A stretch of DNA of 64,000 nt from RGIG3701 sp030530205 (GTDB lineage Bacteria; Planctomycetota; Planctomycetia; Pirellulales; Thermoguttaceae): the NCBI GenBank assembly GCA_030530205.1, contig JAUMVK010000005.1, positions 1 through 64,000 of the forward strand. The letters are read 5' to 3'. Position 1 is the first letter of the stretch. Every line of letters begins with the position of its first letter. Shown piece after piece: positions 26,339 to 34,396 of this stretch. The notes beneath the pieces were generated by a model. That model was not told the origin of the DNA, did not search any database, and saw only the letters and a program-made list of their open reading frames with translations. The translations under genes and the position numbers were made by a program.

Positions 26339-26599
26339 GATGGAATTTTCGGTTAAGGGAAACTCGGACACGCAGGGCCATTTCTGCAAGTGTTCATTTT
26401 AATACAGATTTCGTAAAATTTCACCCCCCCCCCGCAAATATCCCTTTTAAAACGAAAAAAATCTTAAAATTTTCGACTTTTTCCGGTCCCGGCCTCTTGA
26501 AATTTTTGGGAAAAAGAGTTAAAACAGAGGAGACAGGCCAAAATGGGCCTGAGTACACACCTCAAAATTTCATCTTACCAGATAAAGAAGGTTTCAATC

Positions 26600-27844
26600 A
26601 TGAGTACAAATCCGATGTATCGTGCCGCTGAATGTTCAAAAGATAACGTGAAGTCCGTCGCCGAAAGCGCGATGAACGCCGGCAATGGCGTTTTCCGCAT
26701 GGCTCCGAACTGGGTCCCGCGCAGCTTCCTTCAGCCGGGCCGCCGCATCAAACTCGCTCCGACCGACTGGTACGCGCTTGGCGTGGACCGCGGTGGTATC
26801 GATGAACGCTGGTTCTCCTCCACCACCGAAGCCATGAACGAAGGCCGCACGTGGGACGAAGGTCTGAGCTGGTGCGTTTTCGAGGGGCAGCGCTTCCTGC
26901 TTCGCGATGCCGTTGCCGAACTTCAGGGGAAAGTCGTCGGACAGGCGATCTGGGACAAATACAACCGCTGGCCGGTTTTCTCCAAGTTCTTCGATAATGC
27001 CGGCCCCATCCCGCACCACATGCACCAGATGGACAAAGACGCGAAACTCACCGGTCAGGACGGCAAGCCGGAATCGTACTACTTCCCGCCGCAGCTCAAC
27101 GCCGCGCAGAACAATTTCGACTACACGTTCTTCGGTCTGAACCCCGGTACGGAAAAGAAAGACGTGATCAAGTGCCTGGAAGACTGGAACAAAGGCGATA
27201 ACGGGATCCTTGACCTGTCCGCCGCCTACCGCCTGAAGCGCGGCACGGGCTGGTGCGTCCCGCCGGGAGTTCTGCACGCTCCGGGGTCTCTGTGCACCTA
27301 CGAGCCGCAGTGGGGCTCCGACGTGTTCGGAATGTTCCAGTCCCTGGTCGAAGGCCGTCAGGTCGGTTGGGATCTGCTCACGAAAGACGTTCCGGAAGAC
27401 AAGAAATACGACCTGGAATTCATCGTCGAGCAGCTCGACTGGGAAAAGAACGTCGATCCGTACTTCAAGAAGTCGTTCTACATGGAACCGGTGGTTGACC
27501 CGGAAAACAGCGGCGACGGCTACACCGACCGCTGGATCGACTACAAACCGTTCGACGGCAAACAAATGGTTACGGCTAAAGAGATCACCGTGGAATCCGG
27601 CGCGAAATGCGTGCTGAAGGATCCGGGCGCCAGCGCGTGGATCTTCGTCCAGGGCTCCGGCTCGATCAACGGCCTGAAGGTCCAGACCCCGGCCATGATC
27701 CACTTCGGCGAGGAGACGGACGACGAATTCTTCGTGACGGCCGAAGCCGCCGCTCAGGGAATCGCTCTGGAAAACACGGGAACGGAGCCGCTCGTCGCGC
27801 TGCGTTACTTTGGTCCGGACGTTCACGAAAAACTCCCGCAGTGA
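26600..27844 (+). CDS. Cupin-fold protein, mannose-6-phosphate-isomerase-like
   Basis: A 414-residue cytoplasmic protein with a double-cupin look and similarity in layout to type I phosphomannose isomerases and related sugar isomerases: metal-site candidates in PIPHHMHQMDKD, RLKRGTGWCVPPGVLHAPGS (second cupin motif) and a C-terminal small cupin (ITVESGAKCVLKDPGASAWIFVQGSG). Related proteins stand next to Gfo/Idh genes in planctomycete sugar clusters, and here a Tat-exported Gfo/Idh gene follows at 27957 on the same strand. Substrate unknown. The start MSTNPMYRA follows a weak purine-rich region. Confidence 0.7.
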   Translation: MSTNPMYRAAECSKDNVKSVAESAMNAGNGVFRMAPNWVPRSFLQPGRRIKLAPTDWYALGVDRGGIDERWFSSTTEAMNEGRTWDEGLSWCVFEGQRFLLRDAVAELQGKVVGQAIWDKYNRWPVFSKFFDNAGPIPHHMHQMDKDAKLTGQDGKPESYYFPPQLNAAQNNFDYTFFGLNPGTEKKDVIKCLEDWNKGDNGILDLSAAYRLKRGTGWCVPPGVLHAPGSLCTYEPQWGSDVFGMFQSLVEGRQVGWDLLTKDVPEDKKYDLEFIVEQLDWEKNVDPYFKKSFYMEPVVDPENSGDGYTDRWIDYKPFDGKQMVTAKEITVESGAKCVLKDPGASAWIFVQGSGSINGLKVQTPAMIHFGEETDDEFFVTAEAAAQGIALENTGTEPLVALRYFGPDVHEKLPQ

Positions 27845-27849
27845 AAAAT

Positions 27850-27907
27850 GAATGAATAATGAATAACGAATAACGAATAATGGAATCTTTTCATTATTCG
27901 TTATTTC
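27850..27907. repeat. AT-rich tandem repeat with hairpin (family R5)
   Basis: Tandem units of GAATAAtG/GAATAACG (27850-27882), then an inverted arm: CGAATAATG (27874-27882) pairs with CATTATTCG (27892-27900). The same 33-base block is at 30683-30715. No gene in 27845-27956. Confidence 0.75.
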
Positions 27908-27956
27908 GTATTCTGATTTAATTTCCCACCCCCATCCTAAAAAGAAAGAATTCTCC

Positions 27957-29309
27957 ATGAAACGCAGAGATTTTATGAAACTCAGTACCGCGATGGGCGC
28001 GGCGGTCGTTCTTTCCAACGCCCGATCTGCTTTCGCGGCTCCCGCCAATGACCGCGTGAATTTGGCCGTGATTGGCTGCGGCTCCCGGTCCGATTGGGTC
28101 TGCCGCGACTTTCTCGTGCGTCCGCAGGATGACGTTCGCTTTACGTGGTGCTGCGACGTGGATTCCCGCCGCGCGGCCAATCGTGCGAATCAGGTCAAAC
28201 GCGACGGCGTGGACCCGAAACTCACGCAGGACGCCCGCCAGGTGTTCGACGATCCGTCGGTGGATGCCGTGGTGCTCGTCACGCCGGACCACTGGCACGC
28301 GCTCCACACGATCCAGGCCTGCCAGGCCGGCAAGGACGTTTACTGCGAGAAGCCGACCAGCCGCAGCGCGTTCGAGGGCGACATGATGGTCGCCGCCGCC
28401 AAGAAGTACGACCGTATCGTGGCGATCGGCTCGCAGACCCGCTCCGCGCCGTACGTTCTCTCCGCGAAGAAGTTCCTCGCCGAGGGCTACATGGGCAAGA
28501 TCCAGTTCGTCCGCGTGAACAACATGTGGCCGGAAAACCGTCCGTCAAGTAACCAGCCGAAACTGCCGGCCCCGCAGCAACTGGATTGGGACCGCTGGAT
28601 CGGCCCATCGCCGTACCGGGAATACGCGCCGGTCTTCCAGCAGGGCCTCGCGTGGGGGTACTGGTGGGATTTCGGGAACGGGATCCTTTCGACCCAGGGC
28701 CACCACCAGCTCGACCTTGCGCGGTGGGTGCTTGACCTGGATATTCCGAAGACGTGCTACAGCACGGGCGGTTACGACCTGAAAGAAGACCCGACCATGA
28801 CGCCGCGTCAGCAGTCGGTCACGTTCGACTGGGGCGAGTACCTGATGCAGGTCGATCAGATCATGGGCGTGCCCTACATGCTGGAGACCGACATGGTGGC
28901 GCGCCAGAGCGACATTTTCCCGTATTGGCCGCAGAATTCGACCCGCGTCGAGATTTACGGGCAGAACGCGCTGATGATCATCGGCCGCCTCGGGGCAGGG
29001 TGGCAGGTCTTCGTCCGAACGAAGGACCGCAAGCCGGTCGTGAAGCAGGAAGAGTTCGGGCGCTACACGAACCCCGAGCACATGAGCAATTTCGTCGATT
29101 CGATCCGGGAACACAAGCAGCCGAATGCGCCGGTCCTCGAAGGCCATCGCAGCACGATGCTGGTCCACTACGCTCACATGTCGCTGCGCGCCGGGAGCGT
29201 GAAACTGGAGATCGACCCGGTGACGGGCAAAGTCACCAACTCGCCCGAAGCGATGAACTTCTGGCGGCCTGAATTCCGCAAGGAGTACGACATTCCGGAA
29301 ATCGGGTGA
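27957..29309 (+). CDS. Tat-exported Gfo/Idh/MocA-family oxidoreductase
   Basis: NAD(P)-dependent sugar dehydrogenase-like protein of 450 residues. The N-terminus MKRRDFMKLSTAMGAAVVLS is a twin-arginine signal, so it is exported folded with its cofactor. The Rossmann domain follows (NLAVIGCGSRSDW, CDVDSR, VVLVTPDHWHALHTI, CEKPTSRS with the family's E-K-P). The C-terminal domain includes GHHQLDLARWVLD. Exported Gfo/Idh proteins are typical of planctomycetes and other PVC bacteria and may act as glycoside oxidoreductases in the periplasm. It follows the cupin gene and precedes a nucleoside-hydrolase-like gene. Confidence 0.9.
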   Translation: MKRRDFMKLSTAMGAAVVLSNARSAFAAPANDRVNLAVIGCGSRSDWVCRDFLVRPQDDVRFTWCCDVDSRRAANRANQVKRDGVDPKLTQDARQVFDDPSVDAVVLVTPDHWHALHTIQACQAGKDVYCEKPTSRSAFEGDMMVAAAKKYDRIVAIGSQTRSAPYVLSAKKFLAEGYMGKIQFVRVNNMWPENRPSSNQPKLPAPQQLDWDRWIGPSPYREYAPVFQQGLAWGYWWDFGNGILSTQGHHQLDLARWVLDLDIPKTCYSTGGYDLKEDPTMTPRQQSVTFDWGEYLMQVDQIMGVPYMLETDMVARQSDIFPYWPQNSTRVEIYGQNALMIIGRLGAGWQVFVRTKDRKPVVKQEEFGRYTNPEHMSNFVDSIREHKQPNAPVLEGHRSTMLVHYAHMSLRAGSVKLEIDPVTGKVTNSPEAMNFWRPEFRKEYDIPEIG

Positions 29310-29353
29310 ACCTTCTGAACGCAGAACGCGTCCCGCTTCGGAGTTTCATTTAA

Positions 29354-29461
29354 ACACGGATTTTCACGGATTGGATGGATTTACAGGATTTTTAAAGAAC
29401 CAGGTTTGAAGTCTTTTCAGAAAAAATCCTATTAATCCCTTAAATCCGTGGAAATCCGTGT
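29354..29461. repeat. Long inverted repeat (family R4)
   Basis: ACACGGATTTTCACGGATT (29354-29372) pairs with AATCCGTGGAAATCCGTGT (29443-29461), 19 bases with one wobble, around a 70-base loop. The gap 29310-29618 holds no gene that I can support. Confidence 0.85.
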
Positions 29462-29618
29462 CTAAATCCCGGGTTGAAGCGGGACCGATTTGGTGTTTGG
29501 CCCCCAGTTCTTTCCAATATTTCGTGCAGTTTGCCCTGATAGCAATTTGGCTCTGCTCGGGATTTGGGGAGGTTTTTTTATCCTTTTCCCACCAACCTAC
29601 GAAAGGAAATTTCACTTC

Positions 29619-30680
29619 ATGAAAAAACCATTCTTCCTCCTTTCCCTCGTTCTTTTGACGCTTGGCGCGTTCCTGGTTTCCGTTCAGGCGAAAGACCTCC
29701 TCGATGTGCGTGATTCGGACTCCACGCCGGTCAAGCTCATTTACGACACGGACATGGGAAACGACGCCGACGACGCGCTGGCTCTGGCCATCATCCACAA
29801 CATGGTCGAGCGCGGAAAGTGCGATTTTCTCGGGATCACCCTGACGAAATCCGATCTTTGGGCTGCACGCTACTGCAAGGCGTTCAACATGCAGTACGGC
29901 CGCCCGGATATTCCGATCGGGCTCGTAAACGACGGCGTGACCAAAGGCCCCGGCAAATATCTCCAGCGGGTCCTTGAGCTGAAAAATGAAGACGGCTCCG
30001 CGATGTTCCCGTTCCCGGAAGGGTGGGAGCCGGAAGATTCCGTCGTGCTTCTGCGCAAGCTGCTGGCGGCCGCGCCAGATCACTCGGTCGTGATCGCTCA
30101 GGTCGGTTTCTCGACGAACCTGGCCCGGCTGCTCGACACGCCGGCGGACGACATTTCCCCGCTGACGGGCAGGGAACTGGCCGAGAAAAAGGTCCGTCTC
30201 GTCTCCGCGATGTTCGGGGCGTTCACGTTCCAGAACGACCAGCGTTTCGTGAAGCACAAGGAATACAACGTGGTGACGGACCTCCCCGCCGCGCAGAAAT
30301 TCACGAAGGAATGGCCGACCCCGATCGTGTTCAGCGGGTTTGAACTGGGCGTGGACGTGAAGTACCGCGAGTGCTCGCTCTTTAACGACCTGATCCCCGC
30401 GCCGAACATGCTTCAGCGCTCGCTGCTCTTCTACCACGAGGGCTGGGGCAGCAACGACCAGTGCACGTGGGACCTGACGGCCGTTTTGTTCGTGCTGCGT
30501 CCGGAAGAAAAACGCGGCTACTACTCGCTCTCGGAGGCCGGAACGGTGACCGTCCGCGACGACGGCACGACGTTCTTCACGCCCGACCCGAACGGCAAGC
30601 ACCGGTGCTTCATCTCGGACCACGACCAGAAGATCCGCGTCGAAGAAGCGTTTGTGAACCTTTGTAGCGAAAAACACTAA
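29619..30680 (+). CDS. Secreted inosine-uridine nucleoside hydrolase-like protein
   Basis: An exported 353-residue protein (signal peptide MKKPFFLLSLVLLTLGAFLVSVQA) of the nucleoside hydrolase (IUNH) fold, which cleaves N-ribosidic bonds with a bound calcium. The metal cluster at the N-terminus reads IYDTDMGNDADDALAL, a slightly altered DTDxGxDDA motif with an extra residue, and FSGFELGVDV could provide the later part. Related planctomycete proteins are often exported and may act on other glycosides. The start MKKPFFL is chosen because it begins the signal peptide. It follows the Gfo/Idh gene on the same strand. Confidence 0.8.
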   Translation: MKKPFFLLSLVLLTLGAFLVSVQAKDLLDVRDSDSTPVKLIYDTDMGNDADDALALAIIHNMVERGKCDFLGITLTKSDLWAARYCKAFNMQYGRPDIPIGLVNDGVTKGPGKYLQRVLELKNEDGSAMFPFPEGWEPEDSVVLLRKLLAAAPDHSVVIAQVGFSTNLARLLDTPADDISPLTGRELAEKKVRLVSAMFGAFTFQNDQRFVKHKEYNVVTDLPAAQKFTKEWPTPIVFSGFELGVDVKYRECSLFNDLIPAPNMLQRSLLFYHEGWGSNDQCTWDLTAVLFVLRPEEKRGYYSLSEAGTVTVRDDGTTFFTPDPNGKHRCFISDHDQKIRVEEAFVNLCSEKH

Positions 30681-30682
30681 AA

Positions 30683-30750
30683 GAATGAATAATGAATAAC
30701 GAATAACGAATAATGAGAGGGCGGAAGCCTTTTCATTATTCGTTTTTTTT
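30683..30750. terminator. R5 repeat acting as a terminator hairpin
   Basis: The 33-base R5 block (30683-30715) is followed by an inverted arm: CGAATAATGA (30707-30716) pairs with TCATTATTCG (30733-30742), then eight T (30743-30750). It would end the nucleoside hydrolase transcript and overlaps the last codons of the convergent Sel1 gene. Confidence 0.65.
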
Positions 30751-32076
30751 CTGTGCTTTGAGTTTTTCCATGGCTTTTCTGGCCTTTTCGTGGCCCTGGT
30801 CCGCCGCCTTCTGGAGCAACTCGACGGCTTTCATGAGGTCCTTTTCGACCCCCTCGCCATTCCCGTAACACTCGCTCAAATAGAACTGCGCTTCGGCATG
30901 CCCCTGTTCGGCGGCTTCGGTGAGCCACTTGACGGCTTCAAACGGGTCCTTCTCGACCCCTTCACCAATCAGGAAACAGACGGCCAGAGTGAATTGTGCC
31001 GGGGCGTACCCTTGTTCGGCGGCCGTGGTGTACCATTCGATGGCGTTGGCCGAATCCTTTTCGACGCTTTCACCTTTCAGGAAACACTCGCCCAGATAGA
31101 ACTGCGCTTCGGCGTACCCCTGTTCGGCGGCCCTGGAGAACCAGTCGATGGCCTTGGCCTTTTCTTTTGCATCGTCAAGACTCAGGTAAAACAGACCCCG
31201 CCCGACTTGCGCGGCAGCCGCCCCTTGCCGCTCGACGGCTTTCCGGAACCATTCGTCCGCTTTGGCCGGGTCTTTTTCAACGCCCAACCCGCACTCGTAC
31301 ATGCCACTCAGAAAGACCTGCGATACGGGGTGGTTCTTCCCGGCGGATCGGGTGAACCATTCCGCGGCTTGGACCGGGTCTTTTTCGACCCCATCCAGGC
31401 CGTACAGGTAATAAGCTCCCAGAGTTCCTTGCGCTTCCAACTGCCCTTTCGCTGCGGCTTTTTGCAGCAATTCGAACCCTTTGGGGAAATCGGTCTTCAT
31501 AGAATACGTGGCGAGATTGTACTCCGCAGAGGCGTCCCCCTGATCGGCGGCTTTTTGGTACCATTCGAGCGCCTGGGTGAAGTTCTTCTCGACTCCTTCG
31601 CCGAGTTCGTAACACTTGCCCATCGCATACTGCGCCTCGGGAAGTTCCTGTTCGGCCGCTTTGAGGATCCATTCGACGGCTTTGGCCGAGTCCTTTTCGA
31701 CACCGGTTCCTGTAAGGTAACACCCACCCAAAGCGTACTGAGCGTGGGCCAGATCCTGATCGGCGGCTTTGCGGTACCATTCCACCCCTTTGACCTGGTC
31801 CTGTTCGATCCCTTCACCGTAATAGTAACACCAGCCCAGATCAAACTGCGCCTCGGCCAAACCCTTTTCGGCCGCTTTGGAGTACCATTCGAAGGCTTTG
31901 ACCGGGTCTTTTGCGACCCCAATGCCTTTCCGGAAACAATCGCCCAAACCACATTCCGCCACGGCATCGCCTCCCTGCGCTTTTAGCGCCAGGTCAAATA
32001 CGTTCTCCGACCGGCAGTCCCCCGCGGCGAAAACAAGCGCCAGCACCACGGCCAGCATCAGAAACCAGCGATTCAT
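30736..32076 (-). CDS. Exported Sel1-repeat protein
   Basis: A 446-residue protein with a signal peptide (MNRWFLMLAVVLALVFAAGDC...) and about eleven Sel1 repeats (GDCFRKGIGVAKDPVKAFEWYSKAAEKG, and so on). The stop and last codons (KKNE) lie in repeat DNA, so the natural C-terminus may have been altered by the repeat. The first 20 residues nearly equal those of the next gene upstream (32127), showing a recent duplication. AAAGGAG is about ten bases before the ATG. Likely an envelope scaffold; partner unknown. Confidence 0.82.
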   Translation of the reverse strand: MNRWFLMLAVVLALVFAAGDCRSENVFDLALKAQGGDAVAECGLGDCFRKGIGVAKDPVKAFEWYSKAAEKGLAEAQFDLGWCYYYGEGIEQDQVKGVEWYRKAADQDLAHAQYALGGCYLTGTGVEKDSAKAVEWILKAAEQELPEAQYAMGKCYELGEGVEKNFTQALEWYQKAADQGDASAEYNLATYSMKTDFPKGFELLQKAAAKGQLEAQGTLGAYYLYGLDGVEKDPVQAAEWFTRSAGKNHPVSQVFLSGMYECGLGVEKDPAKADEWFRKAVERQGAAAAQVGRGLFYLSLDDAKEKAKAIDWFSRAAEQGYAEAQFYLGECFLKGESVEKDSANAIEWYTTAAEQGYAPAQFTLAVCFLIGEGVEKDPFEAVKWLTEAAEQGHAEAQFYLSECYGNGEGVEKDLMKAVELLQKAADQGHEKARKAMEKLKAQKKNE

Positions 32077-32126
32077 AGTTTTTTCTCCTTTTGATCATGA
32101 AAACAGGAAAGAACGACCGAGCGGTT

Positions 32127-33242
32127 TTACTCTTGCGGCGGGTTGGGGGTTTCGGCTGGATTCGTTTCCAGGGCCGCATTGGGGTCTTCATTCGCGCTGA
32201 CCTCTTCGCCCGCGTCGGCTTCTTCGCTCATTTCGGCCTCTTCATCCGCGTAGTCCTCCTCGTCCATGTATTCTTCTTCATCCGAGTAGTATTCCTCGTC
32301 CGAGTAGTTTTCCTCATCATCCCCGTCGGTCTCTTCGTCCGAGTAGATCTCTTCCAGGATGGTCTGCGCGTCTTCCAGCCCTTGCCCGGCGGCTTTCTCG
32401 AACCATTCGACGGCTTTCTCCAGGTCCCTTTTGACCCCTTCGCCTCTCATGTAGCAGACGCCCAGATTGTACTGCGCCATTTCATCGCCCTGGTCCGCGG
32501 CTTTCTGGAACCATTCGGCGGCTTTGGCGCGGTCCTTTTTGACCCCTTCGCCGTTCATGCACAGCAGGCCCAGATTGTACTGCGCGGAGGCGTGGCCCAG
32601 TTCGGCGGCTCTGCGGTACCACTTGGCGGCCTGGGCGAGGTCTTTCTGGACCCCTTCGCCTGACTCGTAGCAAAGGCCCAGACTGTAGATCGCGTCGGGG
32701 TCTTTCTGCGCGGCGGCTTTGCGGTACCATTCGACCGCTTTGGCGGCGTCATTTTCCACGCCTTCGCCGTTCTGGTAACAGACGCCCAGATTGTACTGCG
32801 CGCGGGCAAGACCCTGCTCGGCCGCTTTTTTGCAGAGTTCTGCCGCCTGGTCGGGATCTTCATCGACGCCCTCGCCGGCCGCGTAGCATTTGGCCAGGTT
32901 GAACTGCGCGTTGGCGTCGCCCTTTTCGGAGGCTTCGTACCACAATTCCACGGCACTTGCGAGGTCCTGTTCGACCCCTTCGCCGTCGTAATAGCACTCG
33001 CCCAGCCGGGAGAGCGCTTTAGGGAATTCCTGCTCGGCCGCTTTGGTCAGCCACTCGGCGCCTTTGGCCGGGTCTTTTTCGACGCCTTCGCCTTTCAGGT
33101 AGCAGAGGCCCAGATCGCACTGTGCGCGGGCGTCGCCTTCCTGCGCTTTACGCATCAAATTGGAAACACTTTTCGAGCTGCATCCGCTCACGACAAAAAC
33201 AAGCGCCAGCGCCGCGGCCAGCATCGGAAACCAACGATTCAT
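32127..33242 (-). CDS. Sel1-repeat lipoprotein with acidic tail
   Basis: A lipoprotein (MNRWFPMLAAALALVFVVSGC, lipobox VSGC) of about 371 residues with eight Sel1 repeats. Its last ~75 residues are extremely acidic (YSDEEYYSDEEEYMDEEDYADEE) and end in Pro/Asn/Glu. AAGGAG precedes ATG 33242 by eight bases and the paralogue begins MNRWF too, so the longer frame to 33548 is rejected. It is 50 bases from the paralogue at 30736, probably cotranscribed with it. The acidic tail could bind cations or a basic partner. Confidence 0.82.
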   Translation of the reverse strand: MNRWFPMLAAALALVFVVSGCSSKSVSNLMRKAQEGDARAQCDLGLCYLKGEGVEKDPAKGAEWLTKAAEQEFPKALSRLGECYYDGEGVEQDLASAVELWYEASEKGDANAQFNLAKCYAAGEGVDEDPDQAAELCKKAAEQGLARAQYNLGVCYQNGEGVENDAAKAVEWYRKAAAQKDPDAIYSLGLCYESGEGVQKDLAQAAKWYRRAAELGHASAQYNLGLLCMNGEGVKKDRAKAAEWFQKAADQGDEMAQYNLGVCYMRGEGVKRDLEKAVEWFEKAAGQGLEDAQTILEEIYSDEETDGDDEENYSDEEYYSDEEEYMDEEDYADEEAEMSEEADAGEEVSANEDPNAALETNPAETPNPPQE

Positions 33243-33286
33243 CTTCATTTCTCCTTTGATTATATAAACAGACAAAATTTCTTTTT

Positions 33287-34219
33287 TTAGTCCTTCTGCG
33301 GTTCGGAGGCCGAAGCCAGAACGCCCGCGACGACGAGCAGCATGCCGGTCAAAAGCACCGCGTTCATCGGCTCCTTGAAGACCAGGCAGCCGACCGTGGG
33401 CGCCAGCGCGAGCTGGAGGATCATGATCAGGCAGACACGTACCGCATCCAAATAGCGCAGCGCGAGGGTGAGGCAAATAAACGCAAGAAGATTCGTCACG
33501 CCGGCCATCAGGGCAATTTGCAGGTGCGCGGTGGAGATCGCCTCCCACGAGGCGGTCCCGTTTTGAAAAAGGTCCATTCCCAAAAGCCCGACGCCGCCGA
33601 CGCCGGGGAGGAACATCACGGCAAAAAACGGGGAGACGCCGGATTTATTGATCCACCGGACCACGCAGTTCGACGAAGCCGCGAGGATCCCGGCCAGCAG
33701 CGTCCAGAAGACGTACTGAGCCGCGAGAAAGCGGGAACTTGCGACGGCCGGCGCCGACTCCTGGACCTCCGCCCCGTTCGCGAGGAAAACGAGCGCCGCC
33801 AGCGCACAAACGAGCGAAAGCACCAGCCGCGGCGTGAGTTTCTCCCGAAGCAGGAAAAAGCCGAGGACCGGCGTCCAGAGGATCTGGCCGGACCAGAACG
33901 ACGCGGTCGTCAGGCCCATCCCGATCACTTCAAGCCCCTGCTGCTGGAAAATGTTCCCGATGAACTGAAGCCCCAACGCCACGACGAAGAAAACGCCGAT
34001 GTGCTTCCAGGACGGGAGCGGCGATTTCCCTTTCAGAAAAAGCCACGTAAAAATCACCATCCCGACCAGGCCGGAAAGTCCCTCGCGGATCCCGACGATC
34101 AGCACCGGATCCACCTGCGACCCCGCGAGCTGCCGCATGCAGATGTTCGACATGAGGTAGAGGACCACGGAAAAAAACGGGAACAGAAGAAACCAGCGTG
34201 AGGTTTGAGTGTGGGGCAT
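33287..34219 (-). CDS. EamA/DMT-superfamily transporter
   Basis: A 310-residue inner-membrane protein with about ten hydrophobic helices in two five-helix halves, typical of EamA (DMT) metabolite exporters: first half FLLFPFFSVVLYLMSN to VCALAALVFLANG, second half AAQYVFWTLLAGILAASSN to LLTGMLLVVAGVLASAS. Both halves end with the EPxxA/L-like helix (FKEPMNAVLL). Substrate cannot be told. It lies 44 bases upstream of the Sel1 lipoprotein on the same strand. Confidence 0.85.
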   Translation of the reverse strand: MPHTQTSRWFLLFPFFSVVLYLMSNICMRQLAGSQVDPVLIVGIREGLSGLVGMVIFTWLFLKGKSPLPSWKHIGVFFVVALGLQFIGNIFQQQGLEVIGMGLTTASFWSGQILWTPVLGFFLLREKLTPRLVLSLVCALAALVFLANGAEVQESAPAVASSRFLAAQYVFWTLLAGILAASSNCVVRWINKSGVSPFFAVMFLPGVGGVGLLGMDLFQNGTASWEAISTAHLQIALMAGVTNLLAFICLTLALRYLDAVRVCLIMILQLALAPTVGCLVFKEPMNAVLLTGMLLVVAGVLASASEPQKD

Positions 34220-34240
34220 AACGAAAGCTCATAATTTAAG

Positions 34241-34359
34241 CCTCCCCTTTCAGGGGAGGTGGCGCGCAGCGACGGAGGGGTTTGAAACGGGTGAAAATCG
34301 TAACCGCTTCCGGAACCCCTCCACCACCTGCGGCGGTCCCCCTCCCCTTTCAGGGGAGG
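34241..34359. repeat. GC-rich palindromic repeat pair (family R2)
   Basis: CCTCCCCTTTCAGGGGAGG at 34241-34259 and again at 34341-34359, with an inner inverted pair GGAGGGGTT (34274-34282) / AACCCCTCC (34314-34322). A related form lies in the terC leader at about 23815-23925. It separates the transporter from transketolase. Confidence 0.85.
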
Positions 34360-34396
34360 CAGGGCGCATCGAAAAAGAATGAATCAATTTTTCTTT

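Noticed and set aside
26424..26433. Run of ten C before the cupin gene
   Set aside because: A mononucleotide tract may cause slippage, but it lies in a gap well before the start codon, so there is no sign of phase variation.
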